Source: Sambucus nigra (lineage: Eukaryota > Streptophyta > Magnoliopsida > Dipsacales > Adoxaceae). From it: a DNA stretch of 64,000 bases. Both the position numbers and the translations under genes were made by a program. The notes under the pieces were generated by a model. It had not been told where the DNA came from. It made no database searches and saw only the letters and a program-made list of their open reading frames with translations. Positions 55,746 to 64,000 of this stretch are shown here, piece after piece. Each line of letters starts with the position of its first letter. Within the stretch, counting starts at the first letter, position 1. The stretch lies in the NCBI GenBank assembly GCA_949130495.1, contig OX422210.1:632032585-632096584 (forward strand), read 5' to 3'.

Positions 55746-57213
55746 TTTCTCTCAGATCATTGTCGATCAGGGGTTCCTTTTCCACCAAACTTCATTTTTT
55801 AATTTTCTTAGAGAAATTTAAGATCTACCTCACAGAAAGGGTCCAAAATAGGTAGGAGATAGTGAATAATGTCCATAATTTAAATGAGATTTATGGAGTG
55901 GTCTTAGGGATCAATGAAAAAATTCTTTGTTACTCTTTTGTCTCCGTCGACGATGACTCTTATTACTACAAATCTAGGGCGGATGAATTGGGAATAACCC
56001 TAAATCGTTGTAATTCAAATAATGAATATGAGGATCGTGGAGTCATCATTAATAACTAGGAGTTTTCCTTGATTCCTAAGTATCGAGATCCTTACAATTG
56101 TCCTAGATTCCTTAATTGTAATAGAATTATAGTTCCTTATGCTCTACTTCTTACTTTCGCCTTTGATGGTTATGTATTGATTGATGAATCATCTTTCCTT
56201 TGTTTTATGCAATAAAGAAAAATAAAAAGAAAGCATCTCTCGAGCACGTCAATTGTGCCATATGTACCCAACCTTAATGGCTCTGGAAAAAAAATGAGGA
56301 GATTGATTAGGAGTTGAAGAATAGGTGGTATGCCTTGGGGATGAACATTAACGCCAAATATTAAAATAAAGGATGGTATGTCGCCTTTTCAAACCCATAG
56401 AGCAACTAGAATATATACAAAGACTATTCTTCAAAAGGGGTTAGGATAAATGCCTAAGAAATAATGGATTTGATTAGGCATCCAAGTAATCCACTAATGT
56501 CTTTGTGAGGAGGTAAGGAATCCCCAAAGGAGTCTGAGGTACTTGATGTTACTCCTACCATCCATTTTATGGGTGATTAAGTCCCATTTATTTATTTTTA
56601 ATTTTGTTTCCTTGTAAATTATTTGTTTTCTTTGTAAATCTACTGAAGGGATTGGCCCACCTTGAGTTTATTAATTAAATTTTCTCATTGTTTCTCTAAG
56701 TGTTACGTGTTTTGTTGTAATTTACACCATATTTATTTTTTAGTTTGATTGTTCTCAATGCTTTGGCTTTGACTTATATGTTAATTGTTTCTTTCAGTCT
56801 TTCGTTAGAGAAAATGGATGGTCACCTAGTGATTTGCTCGGGTAAGTTGGGGACTTGTATATGCCAACTTTCTTTTAGGTGAAGAAGTGCTTAAGAAGAC
56901 CAGGAAAGCCTTTGAAAAGTAGTGTTGAGATGTTAAAGACATAGTATATAAAAATGCTATCCTGATTAAGGAAAATTATTTACTTTAAAAATATCTTAGC
57001 GAGGTGAAGGATTTGAATACCTTAATTGATGTAGATAATATTTCCCTTCATAATGAGAGAAGTGCTCTGAAGGTAAGAAATAGACTGAAGGTTTTTCTCG
57101 GGGGCTTTTTGAGAAGTAAAATTCACTTGAAAGCAAGTTTAAATAGGTTCCTTATTGGGTTTGGATGGACGCATGCATGATAGGTGATCAATATTAATAT
57201 TAACATTCAAGAT
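55746..57213 (+). pseudogene. Third, strongly decayed copy of the antisense gene family
   Basis: At 55850-56057 the frame reads VNNVHNLNEIYG and DDDSYYYKSRADELGI, closely matching element C (VLNEVHRLNQIHG, SDNTYYLKTRAVNK). Lysine- and glutamate-rich coiled-coil-like pieces follow at about 56870-57180. Many stops and frameshifts. No Tat LTR or pol is attached, so this is a loose fragment of another Tat element. Between 56220 and 56870 little can be recognised. Confidence 0.5.
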
Positions 57214-58129
57214 TGTTGAGGTTTTAATCCTAAAACCATTTGTAAAACATTTTATTATTGATCAATAAAGGATTGTTTTTATCATTTTGAAATGATAATC
57301 AAGTTTGTGAGAATGCTTTTTGTTTGTTTAATCTATATTGTTTCATATTCGATCAATAGAGTGAAGCACCCTATATCTTTGACTCACTTGAGTATATATT
57401 ATATAGGTGCTCATCTAGTTTGGAAATAATGACAAAATTGAGTCATAACCTAGTTTGACCAAAAAGCCTTTAGACTCTTCATTTAAATTCCTCAAATTGT
57501 TCCTAAAGGCAGAACACCAACACCTCACTTAGGATTTCATTCATGTGTTGTATTATCCATATTTGGGTGTGTGTTAGTTAAATCCCATTAAAATAACTTT
57601 TCATAGTTTTGGGGATATTTTAAATAATTTCTAAGGATTTTTAAATAATTTTTAGAAATTTAACATTAGCATATATATATTTTCTGGGCTGTTTTGTAAT
57701 TACTAAAACCTGTTAAAAATTGGCTTGGATAGAGACCGAAAGCGCTAGATAATATTGTGGGTACAATTTGTATTTCTCAAAGAACTAAAACTCATTTTTT
57801 AAGTGATCTCAGCCTTACACGTGGAGTACTTACCACGGTTGGATCTGTGTTTCTGTACACTCACAAACCTGAGATTGATTGATAGCCCTTGGATCATTTT
57901 AATCTATGGTCTTCTTGCATTATTAATTGATCCACATGTTAACATTTAAACCAATCAAAGCTTTTATAATTGTTGTGCCTTGGTAGCCATTGGATTTCCT
58001 TCGATCAAATCTTGATCGTTCATTTGCCTCAAACGTTCCAGATCTTTCTTCTCTTTGCATAAAAGTAGACTTTGTCTTTTCATTTCCAACTTTTTATTCA
58101 GCCCATTCTTTGAGAGAAAAAAAGAGAGA

Positions 58130-58172
<43 letters not shown>

Positions 58173-59312
58173 TAAAACAAGAGAAAAGAAAAACCCTAAC
58201 CAGTCTCCGGCCAAATTTTTACCAAAAATAATATTTGAGAATTGTATTAGTTGGAGTTTGGCCCTCTTTTGTTCTAAATCTCTTGTCCAACGAAGTCACG
58301 TTTTCCAAATCTCATTTTCCTTCATTGAAACCTGAGATTTTGAGTCTTTGATACACTTAACGTTTTATCTCACTGGTTTTGATTTCTTCTTTCAAGAAAT
58401 CTCAAGTTTGTTGGTTGTTTTTAACTGTTATTTTATTTTCAAACCCTAAACCAACAAAATCAATTTTTATTTCAGTTTTTGAGAGTAATCAGACTTAGAT
58501 CTAGTTAAGATCTTGATTGGGATTTACACTTTCCATTATTTCACATTTTGTGAAATATTTGTAAATATTTTCGAATAACGAAAGTGTTTAGGATCTTATC
58601 TCTTTTAAATAGCAACACTCCCTATTGATCTGTGGATAAATTGAAAGGTCCAAAGTCTGAAGTTTCGATCCAACTGATTTGAGAAATATTCTTTGCATTT
58701 TAGAATATGTTTGTAATTTGATAAATCATTTTGTCTGTAATAAGTGTGTATGGGTTTCATGCATGTGATTTAGAGCACATCACCACTTACACTTTCATAT
58801 TGCAACACTTAAAGGTGTTGGTAGAGAGATTTTGAACATTTGCGTCACGGTAAACCTTAAAGTAAGTGTTGCAAAGCTAAATGGAGTGGAGTTACAAAGC
58901 TGAGAGAACATCAACAACATTAGAGCCTTGGGAGAAGTCAGAAAATTCCAGGGGAGTTTCTATAATTTCTGAACTTAGAATAGGCCTTATTGTGTGTCTT
59001 GATTTTTAAATAATTTGTAACTTGTTACTCTTATTTAGTGGTGTAGAGACCTCCGTGGATGTTTTCCCGATTGGTTACTATCATGCTTCCTCTTCTTCTC
59101 ATCCCTTTCTTGAGGCTGTGTTAGTTTAATTTCATTTTAAGTTTTGGTTTTCAAAACTGGTAAACCTATATGTTAAATAACTTGTTCATACTATTTTAAA
59201 CACATCTTGTGTTAAGAAATTTGTTTTGATTAAAGATTTTCTTCAACAAATTGTTCGGATCCATTTAGATAGTTTAATCTTGAATTAAACGACTTAAGTG
59301 GCACTTTTTTCA
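57214..59312 (+). repeat. 5' LTR of the Sirevirus-like copia element (start uncertain)
   Basis: The right end (TTTTTTCA, 59312) is set by the primer site. The left end is placed at TGTTGAGGTTTTAATCC, the usual style of Sirevirus LTR starts, but without the partner LTR this is a guess. A GA microsatellite lies at 58133-58168. Confidence 0.45.
58133..58168 (+). repeat. GA microsatellite in the copia LTR
   Basis: About 15 GA units with two interruptions at the left side, probably in the transcribed leader. Confidence 0.85.
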
Positions 59313-59314
59313 AT

Positions 59315-59326
59315 TAGAATCAGAGC
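59315..59326 (+). other. Degenerate primer-binding site of the Sirevirus-like element
   Basis: TTAGAATCAGAGC resembles TGGTATCAGAGC, the site complementary to initiator tRNA-Met, with changes in the first bases. Confidence 0.55.
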
Positions 59327-59399
59327 TTTGGTTTTTCAAAATTCTTTTAGATTTTGAGTTTATGAAATTGTTTTTTCAAAACAAATTATAGACGAGAAA

Positions 59400-60757
59400 T
59401 TTGAGAGATTAGGTAACCTGTCTAGGTTCCCTCTCTTTGATGGAACAAATTTTCCTTACTAGAAGGTAAGGATGATTGCTTTCATTCAAGGAACACTAGG
59501 AGATGATGCTTGGGAGGCTATTGAAAATGGTTATACTCCTCCTACTAAACCAGCCACTGATGGAAGTAATGAGAGAATTAGAAAGCTTATAAGTAAGTAC
59601 TCTAAAGAGGAGAAACATGCCTCCTTTAGTAATGACAAAGGCAAAAATGCTATATTCATGTCTATAAATGAACACGAGTTCAAGAGGATCTCATCTTGCA
59701 TAACTTGTAAGGAAGATTGGGATACTCTTGTAACTGCACATGAGGGTGACACTAGAGTTAAAGCTGCTAAAACACAAATGTTAATTTAATAATACAACTA
59801 CTTGATCATGACTGAGACTGAGTGATTTGATGACTTCTATATTAGGTTGACTGATATTGTGACCAAATTTCATGCTTATGGTATTATATATAATAGAAAG
59901 GAAATTGTTTCTAAAATACTAAGATCACTTCCACAGAAGTTTGATAATAAAAGATATGCAATTGAGGAGATGGATGATCAAACTCTTACACCTGAACTCC
60001 TCAATAGCAAATTGAGAACTATGAAAATGGAATTAGAATTTAAGAAACAATTGACCCAGTCCCAAAAGAGACAAGCTAGTTCTAATCTTATTTTTTCATC
60101 TAAGTAGACCACACCTGAAACTAGTACACCTGACATTGACTTAGAATCTGATGAGGACTGTAATTTAGATAGCTTGGATAATCAGCTTGCCTTAATGTCA
60201 AAACAGTTTAAGAAAATTGTGAAATTTCGAAATAAAATAGCAAAAAGACAAGCCAAACCTAATTATCCAAAAAATTCTAGTAATAGGCCTTATGAGAGGA
60301 GACAAGACAAACACCAGAATGATAATCAAAAGAGACCTGAAAGAGACCTTGGAAATGTTGAATGCTATATATGTGGGAAGTTAGGACACATGGCTAGTGA
60401 CTGTAGAGTTAAATTAGACAAAATTCACAAACATAATAGGGCTCATTTGTGCAAGACTTGGGATGACTCAAGTGAATCTGAAAATGATGAATCTGAGTCA
60501 TTTGATACGTTTGACCCTTATATGTCATTCTTTGCTAAGATAATCTACACTGATGATAAAGAATATGATCATGCTATGTTAACTGATATTATGTCTGCTG
60601 GTTTATCTGCTATATTGCTTGAGAATGTTACTAGTACTTCGAATGATGGGTATGTGAGTCAAAGGGAATGGTCTATTATTGATATCAATGGGTGTGTGAG
60701 TCCTAAAAATGAATCGTTAGGGGACACTGCACACTGCACACTGCACACTTAGTGACT
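59400..60757 (+). pseudogene. Gag of the Sirevirus-like element (decayed)
   Basis: One frame runs from about 59413 to 60750 with several stops. It opens FPLFDGTNFPY (a stop replaces the following W) and has IQGTLGDDAWEAIENG, CKEDWDTLVTAHEGDT and LRSLPQKFD, the copia Gag core. A perfect CCHC zinc knuckle, CYICGKLGHMASDC, lies at 60363-60404. Gag would bind and package the element's RNA. The frame is lost at a short tandem repeat near 60737. Confidence 0.85.
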
Positions 60758-61500
60758 CCGATAATGAGGACCTCCCAGATACTCACACACTGTACACAAA
60801 AGCCCTCAAGAAAAGGTTTAAACTAGAAAAGTTAGTCAAAAATCTTACTAAGAAGTTAGAATCCTTAAGCCAAATGGTTAAACAGAATGCTGAAGAGTAT
60901 ATTACTCAGTGTCTAACTCATGAAAATGAAATCAAGATTTTTGAACAAAAATTGAAAGATTTGACTGAAACTAATGAAATTCTGGAGAAGAAGTATAAAG
61001 GAACATTGTTAGAATTAGAACAAACAAAAGAAAAGACAACTACAGTCTTCAAAAAATTTTCAAAATTTGAAAATAATTCTAACTGTTTTGAAGAATTTGT
61101 TGCTGAAGCAAAAACCAATTCTGATGAAAGAACTGGAATAGGATTTTGTCCCAACTCTAAGACACAAACTAAAAACTTCGAACCAATCAAGTTTGTGTCT
61201 GGTGGCAAAAGACCTATTGAAACTTGTCCAGATTTTCAAGCCTTGAAAAATGAGTTTGATGATGAACAACATAAGTTAGACATTTGTGAGTTAAGCAACT
61301 CTAGGTGTAATGTTGAACCTAAGACTAAATACGTTTGTCCTCCCATCAGAAAGAGTGAAACTAAGTTTCAAACTATACTCCCTAGAACTAAGGTTACATT
61401 CTTTAGAGGGATGCTATTCCAAACGTTTAATCAAACCAATCTATACCTCTCATGTTTATCAAAACTTTAACTATTCAAGGAGAAGCCGTAACAGTTATGT
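60758..61500 (+). pseudogene. C-terminal Gag extension with coiled coil
   Basis: Shifted by one frame relative to gag. Contains KIFEQKLKDLTETNEILEKK, a leucine/lysine-rich coiled coil, then EEFVAEAKTNSDERTGIGF, a block typical of the Gag-Pol junction region in Sirevirus-like elements. Broken again by frame changes near 61310 and 61450. Confidence 0.65.
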
Positions 61501-61756
61501 CCTTCCTAGACAGCCAGATCGAAACTCTAACTATCGAAAGAGAAAGACAAGATCTAATACTAAAAGATCATTATCAAGAAAGAATCCGAGATTCTTTTCA
61601 AAACCAAATGCTCAAAAATTTTATAATTTTCAAAAACCCGTTCAAAAATCTTTTAAATAAAAATTTGAAGCTCGCAAGTTTTATCAAATACAAGCTAATA
61701 AGCTCAAATTAAAAACAAGAGCAATTTGGGTTAGAAAAGATGATCTAATACCTCAG

Positions 61757-61954
61757 ATGAAATGTAACATTGTGATCAGTGCTTTAAGAGCTGAACACAC
61801 AACATCTGGTTGGTATTTAGACTCTGGATGTTCTAAACACATGACCGGGGATGACTTAAAATTTTCAAACAAAACTAACTTCTCCGGAGGAAAAGTCTTG
61901 TTTGGAGATGGTGTATCAGTCCAGATCATTGGTAAAGGAACACTCCATGAATAA
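61757..61954 (+). pseudogene. Protease region of the Sirevirus-like element
   Basis: GWYLDSGCSKHMTGD at about 61810-61850 contains the D-S-G active-site triad of copia protease, followed by FGDGVSVQIIGKGT. The frame ends in a stop at 61952. Confidence 0.8.
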
Positions 61955-62878
61955 GAATTACCTGTTCTTAAAAATGTTATATTAGTAAAAGGTCTTAAGT
62001 CAAATTTGCTTAGTATTTTGCAATTTTGTGACTCCAATCGTACTGTCACCTTTTCAAAGAACAATTATAAGATTTTAAATGAAAAAGGTGAATGCATGAG
62101 ATATGTCATAATAGATTGGGTCACATTAATTATGACAGCCTCAGTAAATTGTCTTCTCAAGAAATATTTAGAGGTATTCCTAAGATAAAACCAATTTCAA
62201 ACATTATCTGTGGTCCATGTCAATAAGGAAAGATTGGTAAGGCTCAACATAAGAAAGTTAAAGAAGTTCTATCCTCTAAACCCTTGGAACTCATCCATAT
62301 GGACCTAATGGGTGCTTCTCGTACTGTTAGTCTTTGTGGGAATAGTTACATCCTAGTTATGGTTGATGATTTCATTAGACTCACTTGGGTTGCCTATTTT
62401 AAAACAGAAGTCTAAAAATTTTAGAACGTTTTTGAAAATCTTACTTTGTATTGAAAATGAAAAGAATACCCAAGTAGATAGAATCCGTAGTGATAGAGGT
62501 GGTGAATTCTTAGATTCTGGAGTTATTGAATATTGTGACTATAATGATAACAAATACGAGTTTAGTGCCCCTAAGACACCTCAACAAAATAGGATAGCCG
62601 AGCGTAAAAATCGAACAATTCAGGAAATGGCCCATTTATTGATTAATGCCAAATATTTACCTAAATACTTTTGGGTAGAATCTGTTTGTATTGCCTGTCA
62701 TATAATCAATAGAGTTTACCTAAGGAAGAATTCGAAACAGACCCCTTATGAACTTTGGTATGGAAAGAAACCAAATCTTAAATACCTTAGAACTTTTAGT
62801 AGTACCTGTTATGTCTGTAAAGACAGAGAACACTTATCTAAGTTTGAAACTAGAGGAGATAAAGCTATATTTCTATAA
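61955..62878 (+). pseudogene. Integrase of the Sirevirus-like element (decayed)
   Basis: The pre-integrase zinc region (HINYDSLSKLSSQEIFRGIP, about 62112-62180) is followed by CGPCQ. The core has HMDLMGA (first aspartate), IRSDRGGEF (second) and TPQQNRIAERKNRTIQE (glutamate) between about 62290 and 62630. Frame changes lie near 61960, 62190 and 62400. Confidence 0.8.
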
Positions 62879-63179
62879 TATTCCTCAAACAGTAGAGCCT
62901 ACCTAATTTACAACCTGCGTACTAAGACCATGATGGAATCCATTAATGTGGTTGTAAGTGACACTACTATAGAAAGTAAGACAATATGACCAACTATTAT
63001 GGATGAGTTCGAAAACATTTTAAATTATGACTCTCCAGAAATAGTTGAATCTTTACCAATTAAGACCCCTGATGTGCCTAACTAGGTTTCCAAAGATCGT
63101 CCCTTAGATAATGTTGTTGTTAATCCTATAGATTCTGTTCGTACAAGATCTCAACTTTGTAACATTGCTCATTTGCATG

Positions 63180-64000
63180 CTTTGTGTCTCTTATTGAGCC
63201 AAAGACTATAAATGAAGCCTTAAATGACTCTTTGTGGATAAGTACTATGCAGGAGGAACTTCTTCAATTTGTCATTCATGATGTTTGGTACCTTATACCC
63301 AGGCTAGAAAATAAAAGGGTTATTGGCACACGCTTGACTTTTAAAAATAAAACTGATGAACCTGGGATGGTTGTAAGGAATAAAGCTAGATTGGTTGCCT
63401 AGGGATACTCTCAAATTAAAAGAATAAATTTTGAGGAAACTTTTGCACCAGTTACTCGCCTCGAGTTTATTCGTCTACTTTTTGCAATAGCCTGTTATTA
63501 GCATTTCACACTTTACCAAATGGATGTTAAGTCAGCCTTCCTTAATGGAATTTTAACTGAGGATACCTATGTAGAACAACCTAAAGGGTTCATTGACCCT
63601 CATCATCCAAATCATGTCTATCATCTTAAAAAGTATCTTTATGGGTTAAAACAAGCTCCTAGATCTTAGAATGAACGTTTATCCACTTTTCTCTTAGACA
63701 AAGGTTTTAAAAGAGGAGGGAATGAGCAAACTTTATTTGTCAAACATTTTGACAACCATATTACTATAGCCCAAGTTTATGCTGACGATATCATTTTTGG
63801 ATCCACCACCCCTTTAGAAGTTAAGTCTTTCTCTGACATTATGCACAAATAATTTCAAATGTCTCTTATGCGGGAGTTACAATTTTTCTTAGGACTCTAA
63901 GTTAAACAAAATTCATAAGGATTATTTGTTTCGCAATCTAAATACTCTTTAGAGATTGTTAATAAGTTTGGTTTAGAAACTGCTAAAGATGCTAGCACTC
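63180..64000 (+). pseudogene. Reverse transcriptase of the Sirevirus-like element (decayed, partial)
   Basis: EPKTINEAL and W.STMQEEL open the domain at 63190. It continues with [33 protein letters not shown] and the catalytic YADD at 63778-63789. At least five in-frame stops interrupt it. The window ends inside the domain. Confidence 0.85.

Larger units (their letters stand above)
57214..64000 (+). mobile_element. Decayed Ty1/copia retrotransposon, Sirevirus-like, running off the window
   Basis: A 5' LTR (57214-59312, start uncertain) is followed by a damaged tRNA-Met primer site, a long gag with zinc knuckle and coiled coil, protease, integrase and reverse transcriptase in copia order. Each gene has stops or frameshifts. 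The long Gag extension and the YADDIIFGST form of the polymerase motif recall Sireviruses. RNase H and the 3' LTR lie beyond 64000. Confidence 0.85.

Noticed and set aside
63184..63402. A functional copia polymerase gene
   Set aside because: The open part is 72 codons and the domain downstream is cut by several stops, so it is a remnant.

Overview
This window is repeat-rich plant nuclear DNA. I found no host gene. Almost every stretch that can be assigned belongs to an LTR retrotransposon, and many of these are nested in one another. The mixture (Ty3 elements of Tekay/Del and Tat type, Athila-primed non-autonomous elements, Sirevirus-like Ty1/copia, a tRNA-derived SINE) points to a flowering plant with a large, transposon-filled genome. 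The species cannot be named from the sequence.

Layout. (1) 1-10373: a copia-type LTR remnant split by a 9.2 kb minus-strand Tekay/Del-like Ty3 element (690-9850) with 3.45 kb LTRs and an almost emptied interior. (2) 10374-15015: decayed material, a minus-strand copia gag with its primer site and LTR (11690-13060), and a plus-strand Tat gag/protease remnant (13230-14230). (3) 15016-35218: a plus-strand non-autonomous LTR element (Athila-type primer site, one 252-codon frame, no reverse transcriptase). Its 5' LTR was hit by element B (15183-27588), a minus-strand Tat-lineage element with two LTRs that look identical, a perfect 5-bp target duplication, an unbroken 1981-codon gag-pol, a 13-copy tandem array, and a three-exon gene on the opposite strand. 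(4) 35219-37150: a degenerate 51-bp minisatellite, two long G runs and a compound microsatellite. (5) 37151-55745: a diverged LTR (E) carrying a SINE and split by element C (38025-55146, minus-strand Tat element, decayed), which is itself split in its protease region by element D (46499-52581, a sister of the non-autonomous element in part 3). (6) 55746-57213: a third decayed copy of the antisense gene. (7) 57214-64000: a decayed Sirevirus-like copia element running off the window inside reverse transcriptase.

How the parts relate. B is the only element that looks complete, and so potentially active. Its sense transcript would start in the right LTR and encode Gag, protease, reverse transcriptase, two RNase H domains and integrase. 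Convergent to it, an intron-containing gene starts just inside the left LTR and ends at the tandem array. The same antisense gene, with an intron at the equivalent place, survives as a wreck in element C, and a third piece lies at 55.8-57.2 kb. The two non-autonomous elements share a small acidic protein of unknown function and must borrow enzymes from another element. Several unrelated LTRs carry palindrome arrays spaced by about 21 bp or its multiples, which I consider the most unusual pattern in the window.
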